From: a virus
DNA: 51,327 nt
Direction: 5' to 3' (one strand)
Virus record (IMG/VR): IMGVR_UViG_3300013372_002875
Coordinates: 1-51,327 of that record
Shown here piece after piece: positions 9,298 through 18,373 of this stretch. Numbering within the stretch: position 1 is the stretch's first letter; the number at the start of each line of letters is the position of its first letter. The notes beneath the pieces are model-generated. The model did no database searches. It saw nothing but the letters and a program-made list of their open reading frames with translations, and had not been told where the DNA came from. Position numbers and translations under genes: made by a program.

Positions 9298-10401
9298 TTA
9301 ATAGTCAAGTTTTACTTTAACAACAACTTCTCTGTCAAAAGACTTTTGTATTGGTTTACTTAATTTTGCAACCGCAACAAGATTGTTTGAATCGTCATAC
9401 AAACCAATACTTGTAATATACACTTTAGGATCCATAATCATACTTTCGTATTTTAATACATTGTTTTGATTAAAGAAACTTGGATTATTGGTATAATTGT
9501 ATTCGTCTGAATATACCCTTACAAAATAATATGTAGATGCAACAACTTCACTTGTTCTACCTTGAAATGAATATGAAGCGGTGTTATACGCCATTGCACC
9601 ACTTATTGATGTAAATAACCTATAAGCATTATTATCGCCAAAAAGACTACCTGTATAGTTCTCTGTTGCGGATGTAACTCTACTTCTTGTAGTATAGAAC
9701 GATGCAGATGCATCTAATGCCTTACCATTTAATACAATAATGCCGTGGTCAGGATAATAAAGTCCCCAAGGAGTTGAAGCGTAAGAACCAGTATGTTTTC
9801 CATTTGCCAGTGTGCCACTAACAACATTGTAAACTCTACCACCTTGAACTGTTAATTCTGTTGTTGTTGTTCCGGAATCATCAATAAGTGTTATGACATC
9901 AGCTGCAGTTGATATACTACTGGTTCCAGTTGAATTTAATTTTGATAAAGATAGTTGCCATGTGCTTGTGTCCATTCTATCTTTATATCTTGAACGATTT
10001 ACATTGACAACATATATGTGTTCTGATGTTTCTGACACAGTTCCGTTAGTAAATTCAAATGCATTTATTCCTGTTGATAATAACATTTGTTTATATTGAG
10101 AATAAATTGCTTTAGTTGGATAATCATAATCTTGTGCACCATAAGATCCAGTTGATGAACCACTACCTTTTGAATCACCATATGCTACGCTAAATTGAAC
10201 TTCAGCATTTGGAAAACTAGATTGACTATTGTATACTTCATAAAAATATCTTTTTGTTCCATCAGATTGATCAGAAGAAGTAAAAGCGGTAAATAGAGCA
10301 ACATTATTTCCTGACCATAATGGAGCTGTAACCAATTCTCTACGATTTCTTCCTATTGCATCGTTAGAAAATCTTTTTAATACAAAGGGTGTAGTAGCCA
10401 T
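9298..10401 (-). CDS. Virion structural protein, module-only paralog (copy 4)
   Basis: 367 aa from the ATG at 10401. A TTG at 10410 would add three residues but lies too close to the GGAG. It is almost only the repeated module: ALFTAFTSSDQ, YFYEVYNS, FSVAYGDSKGSGS, ATKAIYSQYKQML-type middle, HIYVVNVNRSRYKDRMD, GLYYPDHGIIVLNG, and the end YITSIGLYDDSN, LVAVAKLSKPIQK. It overlaps no neighbour but follows within a few bases of the next paralog. Compared with copy 5 it looks like a tandem duplication that has diverged, not a recent copy. Confidence 0.7.
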   Translation of the reverse strand: MATTPFVLKRFSNDAIGRNRRELVTAPLWSGNNVALFTAFTSSDQSDGTKRYFYEVYNSQSSFPNAEVQFSVAYGDSKGSGSSTGSYGAQDYDYPTKAIYSQYKQMLLSTGINAFEFTNGTVSETSEHIYVVNVNRSRYKDRMDTSTWQLSLSKLNSTGTSSISTAADVITLIDDSGTTTTELTVQGGRVYNVVSGTLANGKHTGSYASTPWGLYYPDHGIIVLNGKALDASASFYTTRSRVTSATENYTGSLFGDNNAYRLFTSISGAMAYNTASYSFQGRTSEVVASTYYFVRVYSDEYNYTNNPSFFNQNNVLKYESMIMDPKVYITSIGLYDDSNNLVAVAKLSKPIQKSFDREVVVKVKLDY

Positions 10402-10406
10402 AACAA

Positions 10407-11537
10407 TCAATACTCCAATTTTATAGTAACTGATAATTCACTTGTAAATGATTTTTTAATTGGTTTACTTAATTTTGCAATAGCAAGTAAACTTTGATTT
10501 CCGTTTACATCAGGACCATAAAGACCAATAGATGTAATGTAAGTTGTTGGATTATCTATAAATTTACTATTTTTAATCAAACCTTTTTCAGTTCCATCAG
10601 AATAAGTCCATGTTGGATTACTTGAATAGTTACATGAGAAATTATTTATTCTACAATAGTAATATGAACAATGTTTAACGTCAATAGCTCTTGCAGTAAA
10701 TCCATTTCCACTAACAGAAGCAGCACCACTTATTGCCGTAAATAATTTATAGGAATTATCGCCATCTATATTACTTCCCGTAACTGTATTAAATGATGAT
10801 GAATGATTTAACGCCTTAGCAGATACTAAAATAATGCCTTGACTTGGATATACTTTTCCATAATAATGTCTGTTTGCATTTGAGTAAATACCATTTTGTA
10901 AACTTCCACTAACTAAATTTCTAACATAAGAAGTTTGAGCTGCATTTTCTATTAAATCTGATGCATCACCTGAATCATCAACCAGAGTAATAATTGACGG
11001 ACTTGATTTTACAGAAACATTACTTCCGGTATGAACATTATTTGCCTTACCACTACCACTTAATTCTGCAATGTTTATTTCAAAATTTCCTGGATCCATT
11101 TTATCACCAAACTTATCTCGATTTATGTTTATTACATAAAAATCTTCAAGAGGTTCTGTTGATCCTGATAGATAAAATCCGTGTTCATCGCCGTCTAAAC
11201 ACATCAATCGGTATTGAGAATAAACTGCACGTGATGGGGTATCATTTGCATCACCACCTTCGTTCATGGAACCTGAACCACTGACATGACCATATGTAAC
11301 TGAAAACATACGTTCTTCTTCACAAGAAAGTGATGCAGATCCCCAAACTTCATAATAATAATCTTGTGAAGCAGTTGTTTGGGTAGAACTTGTAAAGAAT
11401 GTAAGTAATTCTCCAGTTCCAGCTGCCCACAAACCTCTTGCAGTTCCAGTTGTTGTTGGAGCTGGTTGTATAGGTGGGAATTGAATAAAATAACTTGGAA
11501 ATCCCGATCCGTCAAAATATCCTGGTCTTTCTGCCAT
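10407..11537 (-). CDS. Virion structural protein, module-only paralog (copy 5)
   Basis: 376 aa. Clear sister of the 9298-10401 gene: LTFFTSSTQTTASQDYYYEV, FSVTYGHVSGSGSM, SRAVYSQYRLMCLD, FYVININRDKFGDKMDPGNFEINIAE in pieces, KVYPSQGIILV, and the closing YITSIGLYGPD, LLAIAKLSKPIKK. The middle segment LSGSGKANNVHTGSNV is nearly the same as in the 1160-aa protein (LSGSGIANNVHTGSNV), so those two are the closest pair in the block. The N-terminal 45 residues are a short proline-rich leader. Function is inferred from its place in the tail block only. Confidence 0.7.
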   Translation of the reverse strand: MAERPGYFDGSGFPSYFIQFPPIQPAPTTTGTARGLWAAGTGELLTFFTSSTQTTASQDYYYEVWGSASLSCEEERMFSVTYGHVSGSGSMNEGGDANDTPSRAVYSQYRLMCLDGDEHGFYLSGSTEPLEDFYVININRDKFGDKMDPGNFEINIAELSGSGKANNVHTGSNVSVKSSPSIITLVDDSGDASDLIENAAQTSYVRNLVSGSLQNGIYSNANRHYYGKVYPSQGIILVSAKALNHSSSFNTVTGSNIDGDNSYKLFTAISGAASVSGNGFTARAIDVKHCSYYYCRINNFSCNYSSNPTWTYSDGTEKGLIKNSKFIDNPTTYITSIGLYGPDVNGNQSLLAIAKLSKPIKKSFTSELSVTIKLEY

Positions 11538-11574
11538 GTCTAACCTCTATAACTAAATTGTTTGATAATATAAA

Positions 11575-12264
11575 TTAAGTGTTACTGAAAGAAACTGGAA
11601 CAACAAAACGTGAACCATATCTTGTATTCGTAATAATCAATTTTGTTGATTTTCCATCAAGAGCAGTTGGCAGCCAAGATCCATTTATACCAATTACAAA
11701 ATCAAGTCTTGGAACAATGTCACTTGTTGTATTCCATGTTTTTGATTTGCCGGACATTGGAAGTTCTGTAACGCCAACACCACCTGTGCTCAATACTGTA
11801 AAATATGTTGTATCTAAAAGAGTAAATGTATACCCGCCTGGATTTTCTACAATTACAGTTGGACCGTTACCAGTGCTTGACCATTGTTTTAATTCAAAAG
11901 TTAAGTTTGGTTTAGATTGTCCTGTAAGATTTCTTGCTCCACCTGTTTCTGTCAATACAAGTGAACTTGGTGTAGCTTCAATATAAGGTATTGATTTTGT
12001 TCCTTCGGATAATGTAATCAATTTATACTTCATTGATTGTGTTTCATCTGGAACTGCCTCTGTTATAGGCAAGTTTTCTATAACAATACCCATTTTGTCA
12101 TCACCGAGAGGATGACTTTGATTCCATAAATCATAATCGATTTCATCATCGGCAAGAGCAAATTGTGTAATGTTAAAAGATGATGCTCCTTTTGCCAAAA
12201 GTTCTCTACCTTTTTTTGTGAGGATTGCGTCTACTGTAACTGTTGCGTTATTTAAGTAACCCAT
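11575..12264 (-). CDS. Phage structural protein of the YLNNATVTVDAILTKKGRELLAKG type
   Basis: 229 aa. The N-terminus (TVDAILTKKGRELLAKG, then FALADDEIDYDLW) is a sequence type I recall from virion proteins of marine T4-like phages; no biochemical role is known to me. The C-terminal half is beta-rich (GPTVIVENPGGYTFTLLDTTYF, VPRLDFVIG). It is separated from the 1344-aa gene by a 77-nt gap holding an AT-rich promoter-like element, and has a good GGAG ribosome site, so it may start its own transcript with the five module genes downstream. Confidence 0.65.
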   Translation of the reverse strand: MGYLNNATVTVDAILTKKGRELLAKGASSFNITQFALADDEIDYDLWNQSHPLGDDKMGIVIENLPITEAVPDETQSMKYKLITLSEGTKSIPYIEATPSSLVLTETGGARNLTGQSKPNLTFELKQWSSTGNGPTVIVENPGGYTFTLLDTTYFTVLSTGGVGVTELPMSGKSKTWNTTSDIVPRLDFVIGINGSWLPTALDGKSTKLIITNTRYGSRFVVPVSFSNT

Positions 12265-12300
12265 GTTAAAACTCCTTGTTAGAAAATTAGTTGTATACTA

Positions 12301-12311
12301 CTATAAATATA
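12301..12311 (-). promoter_or_regulatory. Candidate late-type promoter element TATATTTATAG
   Basis: Minus-strand TATATTTATAG placed 36 nt before the ATG at 12264. No good -33 box lies upstream. The same 11-mer precedes genes at 37305 and 45024, and shorter variants precede 34337 and 39573. Confidence 0.4.
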
Positions 12312-12341
12312 ATCATTATTCAAAAATACAAAATTATTTTA

Positions 12342-15300
12342 TTATTGTCTATTTTTACGAACTTGTTGTAACCATTCTGGCAATACTTCAAATGGTAAAA
12401 TTAAAAGTATTACTGCACTTGGATCAGTATTTATATCCAAATATGTATAATTTGGTGTATAGTTTGGATATGATATTTTATTTATTACATCTCCACCTGG
12501 CAATTTACAACCCTCAAATCTTATGCTTCTAACAGACTTTGTATAATTGTTCATATTCATTTGACTTGAAGTTACATATTGATATGATGAATAGTTTGAA
12601 CTTTCAGAATTTAATGATGCTGAATAGTAAAAATAATATGATTTATAGAAATTGTCATGTCTATTATTACCAATCATTGTATAAACTGCAGTTTTTTTAT
12701 CATAATGATTTGATGCAGTATACCAAGTTTTAATAGCACCAACAGAACTACCGTGTATGTAATTATCACGGTCAAACGTATTTGTAAACCCTAAATCTAA
12801 ACTTCCAAATACATCAAGTATTGTATTATTCTTACCAACTATTTTTCTTAAATTTTTTATGTTTAGAGGAATAAGATAATTGTTGTTAATAATTCCTGAT
12901 AAATCATTTATACTTGAATTTATTATACCCATTTTATCAACTACTTGACCAATTATCTCTCTTGGTCTAGAATAGATACTTGATGTAGTTGCCGATGCAA
13001 CTGATATAAATGTTGTATTTATATCAATATCATCTTCATAATTTTGTGTATCTGATTCTATAACAGTCTCAATATCAAATTCACCGCTAACATTTGTAAA
13101 TTCACTTTTTATGTCTTCATCAAATCCAATAAAAATTGTTGTCTTTTTTGCAGAGTTTACATCACCAGAGATAACTGCAGATGCAGATATTTCAGTTGTA
13201 TCTCTTACAAATTTGTCAGAAGGCAATCCACCAAAATCTCTTGAAGTTTTTACTCTTGAACGTTCAAGTATATTTGGTTCAATAACAACACCAAGTATTT
13301 CATTTGTTCGTAATGGTAATGTTTGACGAATTTGATCAAATACACTAAAATCAAAAAGTGAAACTAATCTTAAATAAGCAGTAAAATCATTTCGTGTTGT
13401 ATATTTTTTCCAATACTCTCTTGCAAATTTTTTCAATGATGGATATTCGTCTTTTTTTGTATTTGAGTATTCACCCAAATAATCATCAATTTGAGTATTA
13501 CCTATTGCCTCATATATGTCTTCATTTATTATATGTTGTGGTGAAAATGCAACCATCAACTTATTCGAGTCTATTGAAAATCTATCAAATGCCGTTATGA
13601 CGGATGATTCGTCTTTTAATAATGCACCTTGAAGCGAGGCAGAATCTATCCTAATTTTTTCTGTAAATGGTGTATTGTTACCAACCGTTGCAACTTCCAT
13701 ATTGTAAACTTCAACAGTAGACTCAAATGAATCTCTTGTAAGTTGGTAAAAATATGCATCTTTTGGGGAAGTATAAAAATTAGACTTTATTTGATCAGGA
13801 TGCATACTCTTTATGCTAGAAGTTGATTCAGCATTAAAAGGTTGCCAAAATTTCCATTGTGCCTGTAAATCATAGAACGATGATGTTGGTGTATTACCGT
13901 TGTAAGCACGTGGAGATAATACATGATTATCAAAAGAAGATGTAATTAACTGTTTTGTCCAATATCTCAATTCAAAAATAGATCCAGATAATGCAAAGTT
14001 GGTTTGCACATTTGATCCTGAACCTATAAATAATTGTCCATCGGATGACCAACCTCTATTGTAATTGGGTTCGGTTGAACCGGTTACACTTATACTTGCA
14101 CTTCTTTCAACTACAATTTTTCCGTATTTTGCAGTCTTTAATATAAATTCATAAGTTTGATTAGTTGATAGTGTGTCTAACGATGAACTTCTGCGAAGCA
14201 TTATATTCAAAGGAATATCATCATACAGATATTCATTTTTAATTGATGCGGATTTGTAATTAGTTCCATCACCCAAATAAAAAGTTAAATCACCTTTTTC
14301 ATTTGATCCCGTTCTATTAACTGTAACAAACCAATCGACTCTGCTACCAGTTGTTTGTTTTTGTAAAACGGTTTGTATTTTATTATCAGCATAATCATAG
14401 TATTCTGTTGGATTCATTTTCCAACGAAATGTTAGAGTATCTGGATATTGCCAATTATTATTTTCATTATTTATTTTTTCCCAAGGAACACGAACATAAC
14501 TTGAAGTAACTGGTTGTTGTAAACTACCAGGAAAATTCAAATAATATGTATGTTTTTCCCATTCTGCTCTCGGTATAATACCCAAATCAGCATTGTCAGG
14601 ACCACCAAATTCTCGTATTGATAAAAGTGTTTGAGGTATACCATACGCCGCTAACAATGCCTTTACACCCCTAGCAGTTCCCTTTGATTTGTAAATATAT
14701 GGGAGATTATTTAATACCCTTCTCCAAACTTCTTTTGTTCTTTCTTCTTCACTCTTTGAATACTCTTTACCAACCGTTGTTCTACCGGTCCAAAGTGGTT
14801 CACCGCTTCCACTTAATCCAAGAGCATATTCCCACAAATCTTTTGTTTTTGTTCCACTTGATAAAGTCCAACCCAAATTTCTTGTTGCCTCATATATCAA
14901 ATCTTGGGACAACCCGTCTTTTGGATGTTCTTCTCTTAAATTCTTTTTAAGTATGTGGTCTGTATAGAAATACAAAATATCAAAATGCTGACCAATCATA
15001 TTAACAAATGTGAGTATTTGTTCATTGTCAGTATTTTCATAGATATGAGTTGGCAAAGATTTTACAAGTGCAGAATCATTTACCATATCATAATCAGTTG
15101 CTAAATCAAGTATATTGTTATACCAATTTTGAACTTCATCGCTTCCAGTTGTATACAAATTGAACTTACCTTGTTTGGTAATTAAATTGTAAGAACTTCC
15201 AGTAACTTCATATTTTGGAAAAGGTTGGATTGATGCAGTTAATTCAGAAGTATATCTTAAACTAGCAGAAGTTTCATAGTATAACCATTTTTCAAAATTA

Positions 15301-16376
15301 TCAAATCCAGAAACAACTTTATCCCGCAACATTTTAACTCTTGTTTTATTACTTTCAAGAGAGCCAGTGTATATTTCTAAATTTGATAACTCTTGATTAT
15401 ACGTTTGTATAAGTCTTACTTTGTAATAAAAATTTTCTATTCTTTCTTCAGCAGATGAATAAAAAACAAAATTTTCAAATGATGTATAATCAAAATTTAA
15501 CTCTACACTTGAACCAGAAACATTTACATACTTGTCTAAAATTTGTTGAGAAGTTTGTAAATTACTTGATAGTAAATCATTCCAATTTTTATATTCAGTT
15601 GTTCCAGTAATAAACCTATCATATTCTACTTCAAAATTTGGACCTTTAATAAATTTTGGTTGTAATTTTTCAAATTCTTTTTCTACTTGAATGTTATCCA
15701 AGTATGGTTTCATTATTTGACTTGCAATCCAACATTGATAATACAAATCAACATCAAACGGTAAAGGTTCTGCCAAACGAACATAAAAATATGAAGGATT
15801 ACCGTCAGATGTTACATTAACTACATCTACTAAATTATTTTCACCAAAATTTATTACAATTGGTAGTTTGAAACGAGAACCTTTCATATATTCAATTACA
15901 AAATCTTGCAATTGTATAACTGACTCTACATGACTTGGGTTTGTTAATGTCAATCGAAGTTCTTTTCTATCACTTGATATATCAGAAACAAATAATCTAT
16001 TTTCGGTATTATTACCACCAATTAAATTTCTTAAAAAATTGTAAACAATTCTATACGGTCCTGGAACTAAATTTAATTGAGAAATGTGGTCATGTATTGG
16101 TAAAATTACATATCTTACTGGTTCACCAAGTTCATTTAATCTTGGATCTATATTATAGTTAGCAGAATATAATGTATTTACATATGCAGCATTTGGTAAA
16201 AATATATGAAGTTCTACATTTGTTCCAGGAGATGAAGGATCTTCTGGATTATTTAATTTTGAAAATTTTGGAACAATAAGTCTACCATTCAAATTTGAAT
16301 AAGTAAATCTATTGCCTCTAATAGGATTATTAGTTGCAAGAATATCAGAAAGATTTTTGTATAAGAAATTTGGCAT
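12342..16376 (-). CDS. Large baseplate wedge-type protein (possible gp7 counterpart)
   Basis: 1344 aa. Around residues 510-580 it has WRRVLNNLPYIYKSKGTARG followed by VKALLAAYGIP and LLSIREFGG, a segment I recall from large baseplate proteins of T4-like marine phages and reminiscent of tail protein I family folds. A jelly-roll, LamG-like region follows (about 640-830; SGSIFELRYWTKQL). The remainder is mixed helix and beta. It lies in the gp25-gp6 operon in roughly the place of T4 gene 7, which is why I suggest a wedge role; sequence alone does not prove equivalence. The start at 16376 has no visible Shine-Dalgarno. Confidence 0.65.
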   Translation of the reverse strand: MPNFLYKNLSDILATNNPIRGNRFTYSNLNGRLIVPKFSKLNNPEDPSSPGTNVELHIFLPNAAYVNTLYSANYNIDPRLNELGEPVRYVILPIHDHISQLNLVPGPYRIVYNFLRNLIGGNNTENRLFVSDISSDRKELRLTLTNPSHVESVIQLQDFVIEYMKGSRFKLPIVINFGENNLVDVVNVTSDGNPSYFYVRLAEPLPFDVDLYYQCWIASQIMKPYLDNIQVEKEFEKLQPKFIKGPNFEVEYDRFITGTTEYKNWNDLLSSNLQTSQQILDKYVNVSGSSVELNFDYTSFENFVFYSSAEERIENFYYKVRLIQTYNQELSNLEIYTGSLESNKTRVKMLRDKVVSGFDNFEKWLYYETSASLRYTSELTASIQPFPKYEVTGSSYNLITKQGKFNLYTTGSDEVQNWYNNILDLATDYDMVNDSALVKSLPTHIYENTDNEQILTFVNMIGQHFDILYFYTDHILKKNLREEHPKDGLSQDLIYEATRNLGWTLSSGTKTKDLWEYALGLSGSGEPLWTGRTTVGKEYSKSEEERTKEVWRRVLNNLPYIYKSKGTARGVKALLAAYGIPQTLLSIREFGGPDNADLGIIPRAEWEKHTYYLNFPGSLQQPVTSSYVRVPWEKINNENNNWQYPDTLTFRWKMNPTEYYDYADNKIQTVLQKQTTGSRVDWFVTVNRTGSNEKGDLTFYLGDGTNYKSASIKNEYLYDDIPLNIMLRRSSSLDTLSTNQTYEFILKTAKYGKIVVERSASISVTGSTEPNYNRGWSSDGQLFIGSGSNVQTNFALSGSIFELRYWTKQLITSSFDNHVLSPRAYNGNTPTSSFYDLQAQWKFWQPFNAESTSSIKSMHPDQIKSNFYTSPKDAYFYQLTRDSFESTVEVYNMEVATVGNNTPFTEKIRIDSASLQGALLKDESSVITAFDRFSIDSNKLMVAFSPQHIINEDIYEAIGNTQIDDYLGEYSNTKKDEYPSLKKFAREYWKKYTTRNDFTAYLRLVSLFDFSVFDQIRQTLPLRTNEILGVVIEPNILERSRVKTSRDFGGLPSDKFVRDTTEISASAVISGDVNSAKKTTIFIGFDEDIKSEFTNVSGEFDIETVIESDTQNYEDDIDINTTFISVASATTSSIYSRPREIIGQVVDKMGIINSSINDLSGIINNNYLIPLNIKNLRKIVGKNNTILDVFGSLDLGFTNTFDRDNYIHGSSVGAIKTWYTASNHYDKKTAVYTMIGNNRHDNFYKSYYFYYSASLNSESSNYSSYQYVTSSQMNMNNYTKSVRSIRFEGCKLPGGDVINKISYPNYTPNYTYLDINTDPSAVILLILPFEVLPEWLQQVRKNRQ

Positions 16377-16403
16377 ATAAAAACATCACATATTTAATTA
16401 GTA

Positions 16404-17198
16404 TTAACCACCAGTTCCGGCAGTTCCAGCAGTTCCGGCAGTTCCGGCAGTTCCAAAGTAATCATTTTTTATTAGGTCTGACATTCTACTTAAACCTGAA
16501 ATTGGGTTTTCTTTGATAAAATCACTCTTGAAATTCTTTAACGAATCTACATCTTTTGCCAATGTAGTCAATGTTTCATTTGTTCTTTCAGACATTGCTG
16601 TTAATATATTTTCTGTTCGTATTTTATCAGTTTCAATTCTAGTTGACAAATCTGTAAGTATTTGTTCTTGTTGAGCAGACAACTCTGTATTCATTCTTTC
16701 CATAGCATCAGCACGAATTGCTTGATTTTGATATTGATTTGCCCAAATATCAACTCTATCTTGCCATCTTAATTCATTTGTAGCCCAATCTGCTAATTCA
16801 TTATTTTGTCTTTCAATTGTATCTTGCAATTCTTGTATTTTTTTATTCAAACTTTCTATTGAATTTGGATTATTTTCCGCAATGTTTTGTAAATTTTGCA
16901 ATAATTCATTTTTTGCAATGCTTTGTATATTTTGTATATCATTTGGACTCAAATCTCCAATTGGAACTCCTCTCAATAAGCCAGTTTGTATTGTTTCTAT
17001 TTGATTAAATACACTTTTTTCTGCATCCATTGCATCTTTTAATGATGAAAATTTTGTTTTAACTATAAAATCAAAATCACTTGACAAAAATCGTTCATCA
17101 ACAACCGGAACTTCAATTTGTCCTTTATTTTCAGAAGATCTTTCATCTAAATAACTTATTATTCTATTTGAAACACTATCTCTTACAATTTCACTCAT
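16404..17198 (-). CDS. Coiled-coil baseplate-region protein with Gly-Thr-Ala C-terminal tail
   Basis: 264 aa. Residues about 85-235 are strongly heptad-like and rich in Glu, Gln, Leu and Asn (long parallel coiled coil expected, probably trimeric in a tail). The extreme C-terminus is a Gly-X-Y tract of five G-T-A/G triplets encoded by a 9-nt DNA repeat. The start overlaps the end of the upstream gene by 4 nt (ATGA type). It is likely a rod-shaped fibre or connector bound to the wedge. No enzymatic signature is seen. Confidence 0.65.
   Translation of the reverse strand: MSEIVRDSVSNRIISYLDERSSENKGQIEVPVVDERFLSSDFDFIVKTKFSSLKDAMDAEKSVFNQIETIQTGLLRGVPIGDLSPNDIQNIQSIAKNELLQNLQNIAENNPNSIESLNKKIQELQDTIERQNNELADWATNELRWQDRVDIWANQYQNQAIRADAMERMNTELSAQQEQILTDLSTRIETDKIRTENILTAMSERTNETLTTLAKDVDSLKNFKSDFIKENPISGLSRMSDLIKNDYFGTAGTAGTAGTAGTGG
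16407..16454 (-). repeat. In-frame 9-nt repeat coding a collagen-like Gly-Thr-Ala tail
   Basis: Four and a half units of (plus strand) AGTTCCGGC, one carrying AGC. They encode GTA triplets ending in GTGG at the C-terminus of the coiled-coil protein. Such short perfect repeats can change copy number by slippage. Confidence 0.7.
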
Positions 17199-18373
17199 CT
17201 AGTAACCTTAAAGTAATGATTATTGTCAAAAATTTGAACATGGTCGCCACCATCTCTTTCAACTTTAACTACAATTCTATAAAATCTTTCTGGTTGAAAA
17301 GAATCCATCCAAAGATTAAAATAACTACTTGTTCCATCACAACTAATTTTTGATCCAGTATAGTCAAAAGGAAGTATTATTTCATCACTATGTGCATCGC
17401 GAATTTCATAATAAGATGATGATGGTAAATAATGATTTACAGTTTGATATGCAGTTGTTGTATAATTTTTTTGTGGATAACGAGAATATGCATATATTCT
17501 AATTTTTGCCTTTTCTTTTTCTGCATAAAACTTTTTTAATTTTACATTTAAGTTAAGGTTATCTTCCGAAGCAGCCGATAGACTTCCTGTAATAAATTCT
17601 GAATCATCCCATACAATGTTTAGTCTTGGAACATATATTGTATTACTATCTGTTCCAAAAAATTTCAAACTATTTATTAAATTATCAGGTGAACTTTCCA
17701 TTTCATTGCTAAATTTAAGAATCATCCCATCATTATCAAATCTTCCAGAACCAGTTATCCATTTTTTAACAATGTTTGTTACATCCATATAAATGTCTGT
17801 TGATTGAAATGAAAACGATTGTGTGCATTCTAAATTAGCATAATCCCACCAAGTTCCGCCACCCTCATGTGTAAAATACGATGATGTAACTGTTGCAGAT
17901 AAGTAATTAGTTCCAAATAATATATTAGAGTCTACCCATGTCTGGGATATATTATCCCATTCAAATGAAGAAGTTCCAGGAGGTATATCCCATTCTGTTC
18001 CGGTTATTTTTGATGTTCTATATCGCCAAGAAACACCATCAGTTGTATAAGGTAAATTTGTAAATCTTCCAGTTCCATTTACCCAAGAAGAACTTAAAGG
18101 ATACGCATAAACAGTATATTCTTGTGGTATTTCTCTAATATCAGCAGTTACTAATGATAAATAGTATTTTGCATTTTGTGAAATTTTACCAGTATTTACT
18201 CTATTTTCAATATCGGATGTGTCAAATTTTAGAAGTATTCTACTGTTGTAAATAGATGAACCAGATCCAGGAGTTTCATGTGATAACTCTAACAAAGGAT
18301 CTATGCCAGTATTCATAGTATACTGTCTTTCATAAATTGTTGCATCTCTGTTGGCAAAAATAGAATATATCAT
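17195..18373 (-). CDS. DNRLRE-like beta-sandwich protein in the baseplate operon
   Basis: 392 aa. The N-terminal 250 residues resemble the DNRLRE/CBM96-type beta sandwich: FANRDATIYER, a line with SRILLKFDTSDIE, then YYLSLVTADIREIPQEYTVYAYPLSSSW and WITGSGRFDNDGMILKF. In bacteria this domain is found in secreted adhesin-like and carbohydrate-binding proteins. The C-terminal part (from about 290) is a second beta-rich domain. It overlaps both neighbours by 4 nt, between the gp6-like and the coiled-coil genes, so it is likely a baseplate component with a surface-binding module. Confidence 0.66.
   Translation of the reverse strand: MIYSIFANRDATIYERQYTMNTGIDPLLELSHETPGSGSSIYNSRILLKFDTSDIENRVNTGKISQNAKYYLSLVTADIREIPQEYTVYAYPLSSSWVNGTGRFTNLPYTTDGVSWRYRTSKITGTEWDIPPGTSSFEWDNISQTWVDSNILFGTNYLSATVTSSYFTHEGGGTWWDYANLECTQSFSFQSTDIYMDVTNIVKKWITGSGRFDNDGMILKFSNEMESSPDNLINSLKFFGTDSNTIYVPRLNIVWDDSEFITGSLSAASEDNLNLNVKLKKFYAEKEKAKIRIYAYSRYPQKNYTTTAYQTVNHYLPSSSYYEIRDAHSDEIILPFDYTGSKISCDGTSSYFNLWMDSFQPERFYRIVVKVERDGGDHVQIFDNNHYFKVTR

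Noticed and set aside
16407-16454. Short tandem repeats that might be a CRISPR array
   Set aside because: Unit is 9 nt, in frame, inside a gene and without spacers. No CRISPR array was seen anywhere.
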